From contig OZ024829.1 of assembly GCA_964016985.1 (NCBI GenBank), positions 71,795,110-71,859,109 on the forward strand: DNA of 64,000 nt, read 5' to 3'. Numbering within the stretch: the stretch's first letter is position 1; the number at the start of each line of letters is the position of its first letter. Positions 1 through 9,725 of the stretch are shown here, piece after piece. The position numbers and the translations under genes are program-made. Source of the stretch: Anodontia alba (Eukaryota > Mollusca > Bivalvia > Lucinida > Lucinidae). The notes under the pieces were generated by a model, which made no database searches, was not told the origin of the DNA, and worked only from the letters and a program-made list of their open reading frames with translations.

Positions 1-300
1 GTGCAAGTATAATACAGTATATTACAATATAGTAAAAATACAATGCAATATACTACAATACAATAATACTACAATACAGTATATCACAATACTGTTTAAA
101 ACCATAAAACACAGTATATAGAACAATACAATTTGTACATTACAATATATTACAATATAGAACAGTACATGCAATACATTATTGTACGATACAACTGGTA
201 TAATACAATAAAAGATAATACAACACAATAAATACATTGTAGTAGAATACAATATAATACAATTACAACAGAGCACAATACAACGGTACAATACAATAAT
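1..300. repeat. Degenerate AT-rich ACAATA/TACAA simple repeat
   Basis: The first 300 bases are an irregular succession of ACAATA, TACAAT and ATATTACAAT words. A minus-strand open frame here is a by-product of the repeat (Leu, Ile, Cys and Tyr only) and is not a gene. 300-410 shows nothing recognisable. Confidence 0.8.
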
Positions 301-410
301 GTTTGATTTCAGTAACATTAAGAATTGGAATCAATTATTTTATAGTGGTTCATACAGTGTCATTGTCCTTTCAATATTGTGATATTTTGTCTTGTGGTAT
401 TAAAAGATAA

Positions 411-745
411 ATGAGCTGTGCTGATTTCCAAAAATATTTGACCAAGAATCCCATTACTGTTCCAGATTCCCCTCAGACAAGAAAATTGATAATCATTTTA
501 GATAGTAAAGGTGGCTACCTTAAGTCTTTGCCCGCTGATTCAACAGTAGAGCCTAGAATAGAATACAATTACAGTGGAGGTAGAACAACAAGCCAAGAGG
601 CAGGTATTGTGTCTTTTAATATTGACAATTATGTTCCTCAATATGGAAAATTTTTTTAGCTGTTGGGACTTTTACTTGTGATTTATCTTATAAACCAAAG
701 CAGGGAAGGTGTATTTACTTGAGTGACATTCCTATAGACCAGATT
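411..745 (+). pseudogene. N-terminal part of an SGNH-hydrolase-like ORF, cut by a DIRS element
   Basis: The ORF opens at ATG 411 and runs 82 codons, then stays weakly recognisable to about 745. It contains LIIILDSKGGYLK, which resembles the SGNH/GDSL block I pattern (hydrophobic strand, then GDS), except that the residue expected to be Gly is Leu. The reading frame ends where DIRS sequence begins. The probable rest of the protein reappears at 8737-9069, after the DIRS element, and ends with a DGIHP motif of the block V (DxxH) type. SGNH domains occur both in host esterases and in retroelement ORFs, and I cannot say which this is. It lies upstream of the gypsy gag in the same orientation, so it may be an extra ORF of that element. 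The assignment is inferred from motifs only. Confidence 0.4.
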
Positions 746-762
746 TTGTCTCACTGTAGTCG

Positions 763-915
763 CATTATTTTGCGCAAGCCTTTGGCTTCACATGTATGAT
801 AGAGCAATTCGTTCCGCTAGTCGAACTCGGCGCTATTTAGAGCAACGGTCAAAATCAGGTGATTCGTTAATGACCTTTACCATTAATACCGGAAGCCACA
901 CGTGTGAAAATCATA
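763..915. repeat. DIRS left inverted terminal repeat
   Basis: This segment is the reverse complement, with some divergence, of 8560-8698: both contain the shared block around GCGCCGAGTTCGACTAGCGG and the CACACGT..GAAAATCAT stretch. It is interrupted at 915 by a retroelement insertion and resumes at 2188. Its outer 35 bases (CATTATTTTGCGCAAGCC...) recur inverted in the internal complementary region at 8386-8420. Confidence 0.75.
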
Positions 916-2187
916 GTCTCAATTCAACAAGTGAAGACGATACTATGGATACGATAGAAGTACCATAAGTATGCGCCTTAGCGCTCAACAATTTGCCGAT
1001 TGTTGGGCGGCCGATTTGGCGTTTGACGGAAGGGAAGCATATTGTCAAGTTAGAAATAACTTGGCAGCTTTTCCGAACTCAAACGTCGCGGCAAACTAAC
1101 CAACACAGAAGTACGACGAAACAATCTGCTGATGGTGTGACTGGTGGCGTGATCAAGATTGCGGACAAGATGGCGAATGGCGGCGCCCACGCGAACAGTG
1201 ATGGAGGATGAACTCAACGTGGCGGTGTGTTCTACACCGTCAGCACCTCAACACTCCATGGCGTCGTCAGAGGGACCAAGCACCCACTCTGCAGTCGATA
1301 CCACGACTGACCACTCTCCGGAAGGGGAGTGGAAGGAAGTGGTATCAAGGAAGACGAAGAAGAAGCTGTCCGTGTCACCACGGAAGCCTGCTTCACCAGT
1401 CAAGAAGAAGAAAGAGGATTCCAGTATGAGACAAGGGAGGAAGACTCCATCGCCTCCACCCAAGAAGCCCAGGGCGAGGTCGCCTTTGCAGGAAGGAGCA
1501 GGGAGAAGTTAGTCGCCGGAGAAGGAAGAGAGTATCCACTTCACGAGAAGTATGACCTCGATGAGGTGGTTATTGATCAGCAGCCGGACAAGACAAAGTA
1601 CATCATAATCAGGGCATATAGACAACTGAGACAAGAAGAGAAGTTTAACGTTGACCTGCCGGCCTACTTCATTCGCTTCATCGGGACATCCGCATGGTAC
1701 TTGGCAAAGGGGCCCACGTCCAAGTACTATCATGAAAACAACTACAACGACATCGAGAAGCGATTCAAGCGGGCCGATCCAGTTGACAACGCCATCCGAT
1801 GGTACGACGACCAGGACCACTCATGTCAAGGGACTGATCCGGCTGCTGCCCATGTTCTGAAGATAACTTCTACATGCCCCTCTTGCTAGCGGCTCCATGG
1901 CCCTTTTCAGGGCCGGTGGCATCTTGAGCAAGTGTGAGATTACATTGGGTACTAGTAATACACACGTATTGAAGCTCTTTTCTTTTGACCGGACATTCTA
2001 AATTCTGTACCTTACAGACCTTGACCTTTATTGCATATCGTTCGATCAGGCGAGGTAGTACACGCATGAATTATGCGTGCACACCGTTTCAAGCCAAGGT
2101 CAGGGTAAAACTAATCCAGATTTTTCTGGCGCTGCCTCTATGTGACTCAGTTGCCTGGCAGCGTTAAAAATCTGAATTGAATTGAAT
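916..2187 (+). mobile_element. Internally deleted LINE-like retroelement with GAATT tail
   Basis: The insert lies in the DIRS left terminal repeat and is flanked by the 13-bp direct repeat TGTGAAAATCATA (903-915 and 2188-2200), as expected for a target-site duplication. It ends in a GAATTGAATTGAATTG-type microsatellite tail, typical of non-LTR retroelements. The 5' part carries an ORF1-like open region (1159-1889). No endonuclease or reverse transcriptase is present, so the copy jumps from ORF1-like sequence to a 3' region. It could be a non-autonomous family moved in trans by a full-length LINE. The start coordinate rests on the direct repeat and is less certain than the end. Confidence 0.55.
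1159..1889 (+). pseudogene. ORF1-like fragment of the truncated LINE-like element
   Basis: Two overlapping frames together read as one protein. The first (1159-1512) is basic and proline/serine/lysine-rich, with a GEWKEVVSRKTKKK stretch of the kind found near the start of LINE ORF1 proteins. The second (frame of 1329-1889) continues with a folded-looking part containing YIIIRAYRQLRQ and KRADPVDNAIRWYDDQD. A frameshift near 1500 joins them. No zinc knuckle or RRM could be seen with certainty. The function (RNA binding) is inferred from composition and context only. Confidence 0.4.
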
Positions 2188-2229
2188 TGTGAAAATCATA
2201 TTTCGTTTTGCGGTCGAAGAGAAAAGATC

Positions 2230-3690
2230 GTTTTCTCGGCGTGGTGAGTTTGTGAAATTTTGCATTTCATTTACAGATAAATTTCTTTGATATTTTCTGT
2301 TATCCAGCTAGCTTCAGACGAAGTCCAAGCTTAGTTTCCTGAGAAATATTACTATAACTGGAAGAAGGAACGATGTCCTTTCTTTACATGGTTCGGACCA
2401 GGAAGGTTCGGACTTGTCTGAATTTTCTTGGTTTGAGGATGACGAAATATTGTCATATAGAAATACGGCAGATAAAGTGGAAAAACCAAGTAGTTCTAAA
2501 AAGGAAAGCTAAAATAAATAAAGATAAAAATGAGAAGGGGACAGGTAAGTCAAACCCCAAGGCACCTTCAAAGAAGGGAAAAAATAAAGCCCCCCCCCCC
2601 CCCCCACACACACACACACACACACACAAAATGGACAAGAAAATGTAAGAGACAAAAGTAAAAAGAAAAACAGTTCTGGTGTATTTGACATTGGAAATTT
2701 GTCCAGCAATGATATTTTGCAGCTCAGAGAAATTTTAGGGGTCAGTTCGGTACAAAATGAAGGTCCAAGTGGATTTGACCTCTATGATGATAACACATAC
2801 AATTTAAATGTGGAAGTTGATAATGATTGGCCTTATAGTGATGTGGAAATTGTACCAAGTGGTGCACCAGCAAAACCTCTTAATGCTCAGCTCAGATGCA
2901 TTATTTTCTGATGACATTCAAAATAAAGAAAATGAACAATAGGTAGATGATGACATTCCCTGGCAATTACCAAAATTGAAGATCCCAAAGAAAGGGAAGG
3001 CAATATCAGCTTCATTAGCATCATTAATTAATACAGCATGTACCTTACAATGTGACGTAGAGGACATTGTGACTAAGTATAAACTTCCGTCTAACTGTGA
3101 CTATATGTCTGCCCCTTCAGTCAATCCAGAATTAATAGGAAGGCTCAAACTTATGACAAGGCTTTTCAAGACATTCAAACTCTAATTGCCATGGGTATGA
3201 TACCTATTATTAAATTAATTCAACTTTTGAAGTCAGAAATGTCTGAGGAAGCTCAGAACCTTGTGTCTGATACCATGGTCCTTTTAGGCCAAGCACACTT
3301 TAACCTTTCTGTCGGAAGAAGGTACATGATAAGACCTTTTCTAAAGAAAAAGTACTCTTCTCTTTGTAATATTGCTACTCCAGTTACCAACAAGTTGTTC
3401 GGTGATGATCTTAACAAGGAAATGAAAAAAAGTCGATACCAGTATTTCGGTAGCAAGGGATCACTTTGGAGGTTTCAAAGATCATGGTAGAGGTCGTGCA
3501 AGGGGCAGGGGCTTTGCTTTCAGAGGCTACAGTCACAACCCTAACATTTCTGGGCAGTATGGTGGTCGTGGTTTCAATAGGTACCATCCTTACAATCGTC
3601 AGCAGGCCCAGTTTAGGCAGCTTCAACAGCTTCAGGCTCCAATAAAGGGGACAAAGTCTGCCACTGTGACGAGTCGGAACGACGTTGCTT
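2230..3690 (+). pseudogene. DIRS gag-like protein, fragmented
   Basis: Open pieces at 2699-2911, 2976-3185 and 3191-3490, plus a shifted frame to 3690, align in order as one gag-like protein. Recognisable parts are the SVGRRYMIRPFLKKKY..LC segment, the TNKLFGDDLNKEMK segment (an LFGDDL-type motif is common in animal DIRS gag proteins), and a C-terminal Gly/Arg-rich tail (RGRARGRGFAFRGY) ending in a stop at 3690. A frameshift near 3465 separates the core from the tail. The microsatellite at 2589-2628 falls in the N-terminal part. The likely role is RNA binding and particle formation. Start and exact frame order are uncertain. Confidence 0.6.
2589..2628. repeat. Poly-C / (CA)n microsatellite
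   Basis: About 16 C residues run directly into (CA)n. It sits in the gag-like region of the DIRS element and disrupts or extends its low-complexity N-terminal part. Confidence 0.9.
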
Positions 3691-3692
3691 AG

Positions 3693-4740
3693 GTGAGTCA
3701 CCGAAGGTGTGAAAGGCTTAAATTTTATGCTGATGTCTGGAAGTCATATACAAGTGACCCATATATTTTGTCTGCTGTCACTGGTTATGAATTAGAGTTT
3801 GATAGTACAACTGTGCAGTTGAAAATTCCAAATGAAATTCCTTTTTCCATAGAAAAACAGGCAATTGTTAGCCAGGAAGTCCAAAATTTATTATCAAAAG
3901 GAGCCATTGTTCCTACACACAATAAAGCAGAGCAGTTTATTTCTACTTTATTCATCGTGCCAAAAGCTAATGGTAAATTCAGGCCTGTTATAAATTTAAA
4001 GTACTTAAATGAGTTTGTAAGCTATGAACATTTTAAACAAGAAACCTTTCTTACTGTATTAGATCTTGTTCAAAAAGAGGATTTTTTCACCAGTCTAGAC
4101 CTGAGTGATGCTTACTTTGCAATATAAGTGGCCGATCATTTTCAGTGTTATCTGAAGATTGTTTGGCTTGGTCAGATGTACAAATTTGTCTGTGTCCCGT
4201 TTGGATACTCGATGGCTCCGAGGCTGTTCACTAAGATTTTTAAACCAATTTTTGCCTGGTTCAGGCACCAGGGTTATCGTTGCTCATATTACACAGATGA
4301 CTCCATAAATATGAACAAGGATAAAACTGTTTGTCGCAGTACTACTTGTACTATGGCAGATACTATGAAGTCCCTTGGATTTTTAATTAATAAGGAAAAG
4401 TCAGTTTTTGAACCGTCTCAGAGAATTGTCTATTTTGGATATATTCTAGATTCTCTACAATTTAAAGTCTTTCTTCCTGACAAAAAGCTTCAGAAATTCA
4501 AAAACACAGCAAAATTGTTACTTTCATCAGAGACTGTTGTTATTAGACTTTTAGCATCTTTTATTGGTTTAATTATTCATGCCTTTCATGCTGTTTTGGA
4601 GGCTCCATTGCATTACAGGACTGGAGAGAGAAAAATGCACAGGTTTGGGGTTATCCAAGGATTATGAGCGTAAAATTAAGCTTTCCCCTATCAGCAGGTT
4701 ACAAATTAGGTGGTGGTTAGATAATGTTGATAAAACAAGA
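3693..4740 (+). pseudogene. DIRS reverse transcriptase domain
   Basis: Two in-line frames (3693-4127 and 4128-4667) carry successive RT blocks: FIVPKANGKFRPVINLKYLN, the first catalytic block SLDLSDAYF (Asp near codon 136-139 of the first piece), VPFGYSMAPRLFTK, and the active-site YTDDS at 4290-4304. These are followed by GFLINKEKSVFEPSQ and the GYILDS block of the thumb. The HFKQET and NLKYLNEFV wording is typical of the DIRS RT lineage rather than gypsy. A TAA at about 4125 interrupts the domain, and it stops again after 4667, just before the tandem-core element at 4751. The catalytic residues are visible but the gene cannot give a full product. The duplicated block of this window begins inside this gene at 4467. 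Confidence 0.8.
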
Positions 4741-4750
4741 GGCCCACGGG

Positions 4751-6559
4751 TCGCTCACCTGAGTGACATAGCCACTGCAGATATGCAGATGTTATGCAAC
4801 ATTTTTCCAATCCTGTCATCGCAAGATCATCATTTAAGCAGTTCTTTATTTTGAAGAAGATATATGGCATGCCAGTCAATTGAGCGTGATCATTTGAACA
4901 AACTCTAAATGGCAGCCAGCTTGGATTTACGATCGGCACGATTTTAGCTATTTTTGATCTACGAGTCACCCCAATGCTTCCTACCAAGTTTCGAGTCAAC
5001 TGGCCTTTCAGTTCAGGAGAAGAGGCGAAAAATAGATTTTCAAGATGGCTGCCATGGCGGCCATCTTGGATATCTATTGGCACGATTTTAGCTATTTTGA
5101 TCTACAAGTCACCCCAATGTCTCCTACGAAGTTTGGAGTCAATTGGCCTTTCGGTGCAGGAGAAGAAGGTAAATATAGATTTTCAAGATAGCGGCCATGG
5201 TGGCCATCTGGGATTTCTGATCAGAACGATTTTAGCTATATTTGATCTACAAGTCACCCTAATGTTTCCTACTAAGTTTCGAGCCAAGTGACTTTTGGGT
5301 TCAGAAGAAGAAAAAAATAGATTTTCAAGATAGGCACCATGGCGGCCATCTTGGATTTACGATTGGCATGATTTTAGCTATTTTTGATCTACAAGTCACC
5401 AAATGCTTCCTACTAAGTTTCGAGTCAACTGGCCTTTCGGTTCAGGAGAAGAAACGAAAAATAGATTTTCAAGATGGCTGCCATGGCGCCCATCCTGGTT
5501 TTACGATCGGCATGATTTTAGCTATTTTTGATCTACAAGTCACCCCGATGCTTCCTACCAAGTTTGAAGTCAACTGGCCTTTCGGTTCAGGAGAAGAAGC
5601 GAAAAATAGAGTTTCAAGATGGCCGCCATCTTGGATTTCCGATAGGCACGATTTTAGCTATTTTTGATCTATAAGTCACCCCAATGCCTCCTACCAAGTT
5701 TGGAGTCAATTGGCTTTTGGGTTTAGGAGTAGAAACGAAAAATAGATTTTCAAGACGGCAGCCATGGCGGCCATCTTGGATTTCCGATCGGCACGATTTT
5801 AGCTATTTTTGATCTACAAGTCATCCTGATGCTTCCTAGCAAATTTGGAGTCAATTGGCCTTTTGGGTCACGAGAAGAAGCAAAAAATAGATTTTCAAGA
5901 TGGCCGCCATCTTGGATTTCCGATCGGCACGATTTTAGCTACTTTTGATCTACAAGTCACAATGATGCTTCCAAGCAAGTTTGGAGTCAATTGGCCTTTC
6001 GGTTCAGGAGAAGAAGCGAAAAATAGATTTTCAAGATGGCGGCCATGGTGGCCATCTTGGATTTCCGATCGGCACGATTTTAGCTATTTTTTATCTACAA
6101 GTCACCCTGATGCTTCATAGCAAGTTTGGAGTCAACTGGCCTTTCGGTTCAGGAGAAGAAGCGAAAAATAGATTTTCATGATGGCGGCCATGGCGTCCAT
6201 CTTGGATATCCGATCGGCACGATTTTAGCTATTTTTGATCTACAAGTCACCCTGATGGTTCCTAGCAAGTTTGGAGTCAATTGGCCTTTCGGTTCAGGAG
6301 AAGAAGCGAAAAATAGATTTTCAAGATGGCGGCCATGGCGGCCATCTTGGATTTCCGATCGGAATGATTTTAGCTATTTTTTTATCTACAAGTCACCCCG
6401 ATGCCTCCTACCAAGTATCAAGTCAATTGGCCCAGGGGTGTAGGAGGAGTAGGCTTTTAAAGCAATTGTTGACGCCGCCCAACGCACGACGGACGACGCA
6501 CGACGGACATTGACTGACCACAATAGCTCACCATGAGCACTTCGTGCTCAGGTGAGCTA
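4751..6559 (+). mobile_element. Tandem-repeat-core (Helitron/HINE-like) element H1
   Basis: The insert splits the DIRS RNase H region. It begins TCGCTCACCTGAG and ends in a hairpin followed by CAGGTGAGCTA, so both ends carry the CTCAGGTGAGC word in inverted orientation. The core is about 10 head-to-tail copies of a ~145-bp unit (GATCTACAAGTCACC…GGAGTCAATTGGCC…AAGATGGCGGCCATGG…ATTTTAGCTATTTTT). A short GACGACGCACGACGG run precedes the terminal hairpin. A 5' TC, a 3' hairpin near the end and a satellite core are the features of Helitron-related HINE/pearl elements of bivalves. That class assignment is an inference; the structure is plain. It is non-coding and must be moved by an enzyme encoded elsewhere. 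Confidence 0.65.
6524..6559. repeat. Terminal hairpin of element H1
   Basis: This is a 36-bp near-perfect palindrome with arms TAGCTCACC.TGAGCAC around a TTC loop, lying exactly at the 3' end of H1. It is repeated at 16649-16684. Confidence 0.85.
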
Positions 6560-7540
6560 AAAATGGAAAGCCTATCAGACCTGAAAAGCCAACTGTTTTT
6601 ATTCAAACAGACTCCTCCCTTATAGGGGAGGGGGGGGGTGCATTTGATGTAAAATCTTGCGTTTCCACTAGCGAAGGTAGGTGGACTGAGGCTGAGGGCA
6701 ATTTTCCCATAAATTATTTAGAGCTCCTTTCCATTTTTCATGCTCTGAGGGCTTTTAGCTGAGAAATGACTACTGTACATGTTTCTAGTCAGTCTGACAG
6801 TACATGTGCTATAGCCTACATTAATAATATGGGTTGAATAGGCTCGCTTATTATGGACTTGCTGGCATCAGAATTATGGCAGTGGTGTTTGCAAAAAGAT
6901 ATTTTTATATCGGCCTCTTTCATACCTGGAATTTCTAACGTGGACGCGGATTTTAACTCGAGAAACTTTTCAGGTTCCACTGAATCGATAATAAAAAAGG
7001 AGCTTTTTCTGCGGCTATGTGAACAAACTTTTTATCCTGATGTTGATTTGTTTGCTTCATCCATTAATCTTAATTAAGGTTGATAGGTTTGTTTCATGGT
7101 TTCCACAACCAGAAGCATGGCGTTGTGATGCTTTCTCTTTTAGTTGGAAGGATACACTTCCTTACATTTTTCCTCCATTCACCCTTATCAGAAGAATCCT
7201 AAATAAGATTGTAAAAGATGAAGTAGACAGAGTTTTGATGATAATACCACACTGGACTTTTTAGTCGTGGTTTCCACTGCTTTTATCAATGTTGATTTCT
7301 TCTCCCATCAGAATTCCAAGACATGCAGATCAGTTGACGCAGCCACACAATGGTCATCATCATCCCTTGGGGAGAAAGCTATCGCTGATTGGGGTTATTG
7401 TCTCAGGGCGTCCCTCCAAACAACTGGCGTTTCAGCAGACGTTACTAGAACCATCATGGGGTCATGGAGACAGGGTACTATCAAACAATACTCATTGGCA
7501 TGGCAGAAGTGGTGTCTTTGAATTTTTCAAAAAAGACTAA
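6560..7540 (+). pseudogene. DIRS RNase H and downstream Pol segment
   Basis: Beyond H1 the Pol reading resumes in shifting frames. RNase H catalytic patterns can be picked out in order: FIQTDSS, NYLELL, QSDSTCAIAYINN and, at 6853-7077, SNVDADFNSR. The 7019-7264 frame carries the DIRS-typical linker (VDRFVSWFPQPEAW, DAFSFSW, FPPFTLIRRIL). Stops after SINLN near 7075, after WTF near 7262, and several before 6850 disable it. It removes the RNA strand of RNA:DNA hybrids in an active element. Frame changes make exact domain limits approximate. Confidence 0.65.
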
Positions 7541-7617
7541 TCCGATTCGTACGGTTGGAGTGTTCTAAATTACTTACAGTTTTTGAAGACATTAGGTAAG
7601 TCTTATAGTGTAGATCT

Positions 7618-8323
7618 ATGTTGCTACAGACATTGAAATTATTAGGGAATTCATGGTGTGATAATACAGTACTCATTCCTCGTTTTATGAATGGCTTATA
7701 TAATGAAATTCCACCTCATCCTTGTTATATTTCTTCATGGGATGTTTCTGTCGTGATTAACTACCTTAAATCTCTTTTTCCCTTGGAAAATCTTGACTTG
7801 AAAGCTTTGACTTTGAAAGTAGTAGCGCTGGTCTCTTTGGCAATAGCTCCAAAGGCTCAGACTCTAGTGGCTTTAAATTTAGAATAAAGTAAAAGTTCCT
7901 GTTAACAAAGTATTAAAGACGTCAAAACCAGTAAAGACAGTTCAGATTGACGTTCCTCATTTTAAGGAGGATGTATTGTGTCCTATGCATACTTTACTTT
8001 TTTATTTAGACAAGACAAAAGGTATTCGTAAGTGTCGTCAAGTATTTATTTCTTATGTTTCATATAAGTCTGTGTGTACAAAAACTGTTGTCAGATGGCT
8101 TAAGGAGGTGCTGAGTAATTCTGGTATGGATACTGGTGTGTTTAAGGGACATTCCTTTAGAGGAGCTGCTGCTTCAGCTGCTTTTAATAGAGGTTGTTCT
8201 TTACAGCAAATTCTTAAGAAAGGGGACTGGTCGTCTGTTAAAAACTTTAAAATGTTCTACTTGCATCCAGAATTTCATACATCTAATATTCAAGGTTCTT
8301 TTGTCAATGCTGTCTTGTCATAA
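7618..8323 (+). pseudogene. DIRS tyrosine recombinase
   Basis: Two pieces (7618-7887 and 7976-8323) make up the catalytic domain. The C-terminal piece shows the HxxR box (GHSFRGAAASAAFNRG), the GDWSS tryptophan box and the nucleophile region FKMFYLHPEFH, with the Tyr 5-7 residues before the end of the conserved part. The first arginine box reads SLAIAPKAQTL, where families usually have QRAQT or QRCQT, so the first catalytic Arg seems replaced by Lys. A stop and frame change at 7885-7975 separates the pieces. In a live element the enzyme integrates a circular DNA intermediate. It sits at the 3' end of the coding part, just before the internal complementary region, as in DIRS1. Confidence 0.75.
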
Positions 8324-8383
8324 AGTACCTTTTGATTCCTGAAATGGCTTTTTTGCTTTACGCCATTTTCTTGATCTTTAAAC

Positions 8384-8497
8384 ATGCTCTATACATGTGA
8401 AGCCAAAGGCTTGCGCAAAATAATGGACTCCTCATCCGAGCATTTGTGGTGGATGAGGGGCATTATTGAAGCAAGCGGAGGCGAATATGTATGAACC
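8384..8497. repeat. DIRS internal complementary region
   Basis: 8386-8420 is the reverse complement of the left outer end (763-800). 8421-8496 is the reverse complement, with few mismatches, of the right outer end (8667-8736). In DIRS replication this segment is thought to template completion of both ends during circle formation, so its presence identifies the element class independently of the proteins. Confidence 0.8.
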
Positions 8498-8736
8498 CTC
8501 CCCTGCCTTAGTCTCCATCCCGTTTTATTTGGTTTCAACAAAATGGCTGTCTTTAAATTATGATTTTCACACGTATAGCTTCCGGTTTTATAGGTAAAGG
8601 TCATTATCGAGATTTTGACCGTTGCTATAAATAGCGCCGAGTTCGACTAGCGGAACGAATTGCTCTATCATACATGCTCGCCTCCGGCTTGCTTCAATAA
8701 TGCCCCTCATCCACCTCAAATGCTCGGATGAGGGGT
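8498..8736. repeat. DIRS right inverted terminal repeat
   Basis: It contains the inverted match to the left terminal repeat (GGAACGAATTGCTCTATCA and the TATAAATAGCGCCGAG block), extended outward by CCCCTCATCC…GGATGAGGGGTCC. A 275-bp part (8461-8735) is missing from the duplicated copy. TATAAATAG at 8627 could serve as a promoter TATA box reading outward or be fortuitous. Confidence 0.75.
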
Positions 8737-9069
8737 CCATTTTGTCCATTTGTAGGTCATATGGCGATAAAGTCAAAGAAGTATTTTTAGAGTGTCCATA
8801 TTATTCTGTTTCAATTTGGAATCACGTTAAAGCACATAAGGAAAGAGACCTATTTAAACACTGTGACTCTGTTAGAGAATAAAATAGATTATTTAAATGC
8901 ACAACTTCGTACATTAAATGAGAGCAACAAAATATCAGCTCCATTATTCAGTGTCGATTTGAAAAAGACCAGAAATAGTAATAAAGTTTATTCTAGACAG
9001 AAAATTTTATTTAGAGTTTTGACAGATGGTATTCACCCAAGTGAAATTTTAAGCAGATACTGGCGGTGA
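8737..9069 (+). pseudogene. C-terminal part of the SGNH-hydrolase-like ORF
   Basis: Frames around 8737-8882 (KEVFLECPYYSVSIWN) and 8863-9069 (ENKIDYLNAQLRTLNE … LFRVLTDGIHPSEILSRYW) read as one protein tail with one frame change near 8875. DGIHPS fits the DxxH block that carries the catalytic Asp and His of SGNH hydrolases. The fragment begins exactly where the DIRS right end stops, and the N-terminal fragment (411-745) ends where the DIRS left end starts, which is why I read them as one interrupted gene. A second copy lies at 18588-18920. Confidence 0.4.
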
Positions 9070-9725
9070 CGTTTAATCTATTCACTTTTGGCCAGAGAAT
9101 GTTTTGATTGAGATATGCATTGTTTACATTGTTGTGGATGCTTATAGGGTTGATGAGAACAGGGTCAGGTTTAGACATTGTGTCTGCCATATGTTCCCTG
9201 TGTAAATAGAATCCCTGTGGGACATGTCATAGCAGTGTATATTTGTGTATATGCAGACTCTTTTACATCTCATAGTACCTTATGGTGGTTAATTATATTC
9301 AGTGGTGAAGTGCGGGTCTAAGTACTGTTTAGACATTGTGTCTGCCATACATTCCTTGCACTTAACTATTTGTTTATGGAACATGCTATTATAATAGTAC
9401 ATTAATTTAATTGTAAGGTCAGAGTGTATTGAAATCTATGAACATATTCTATGTCAGTGATAATTTTGCAGTGTGAACAGTTTTTTCTAATGTTGACAGA
9501 TATTGTATATTTGTTCTGAGACTGGAAGCAGTGTATTCAGTTCTTAGTTTACCACATATTGGGGTACCAAATATTTAGAGTTGAGTGTATATTACAGTGC
9601 TTGTGTTTCAGTTTACAGTGCTTAGTGCATTTGACACTGTAAAATAGTAGTGTTATTTATATAGTACAATTTATATTTTAACAACTTCTTGTTGAAGTAT
9701 TTATATTAGTCAGTTAGAACAAGTA
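9070..9725. other. Non-coding leader/spacer with a 22-bp direct repeat
   Basis: There is no usable ORF. TTTAGACATTGTGTCTGCCATA occurs at 9170-9191 and again at 9328-9349, 158 bp apart. The segment lies between the SGNH ORF and the gypsy gag and may contain decayed LTR or leader sequence. I could not match it to the 3' LTR candidate. Confidence 0.5.

Larger units (their letters stand above)
763..8736 (+). mobile_element. DIRS-type tyrosine-recombinase retrotransposon, copy 1 (complete ends, dead genes)
   Basis: Order on the plus strand: left inverted terminal repeat (763-915, resuming after 2188), gag-like region (about 2230-3690), reverse transcriptase (3693-4740), RNase H (split, 6560-7080), downstream Pol segment, tyrosine recombinase (7618-8323), internal complementary region (8384-8497), and right inverted terminal repeat (8498-8736). 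The internal complementary region holds the reverse complement of the left outer end followed by the reverse complement of the right outer end, which is the diagnostic DIRS1 arrangement. Integration is by recombinase, so no classical target duplication is expected; the flanks share only an imperfect ATTTTGTC. Two later insertions (916-2187, 4751-6559) and many stops and frameshifts make it non-autonomous. Without the inserts it is about 4.9 kb, within the usual family size. Confidence 0.82.

Noticed and set aside
22..318. 98-codon minus-strand open frame rich in Leu, Ile, Cys, Tyr
   Set aside because: It is a by-product of the AT-rich ACAATA repeat; no domain, extreme composition.
4974..6513. 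Many overlapping open frames (and the copies at 15099-16638) encoding near-identical peptides in two phases
   Set aside because: They arise because a ~145-bp satellite unit is not a multiple of three, so each unit repeats the same peptide in the next frame. No conserved start or domain; treated as satellite, not a gene family.
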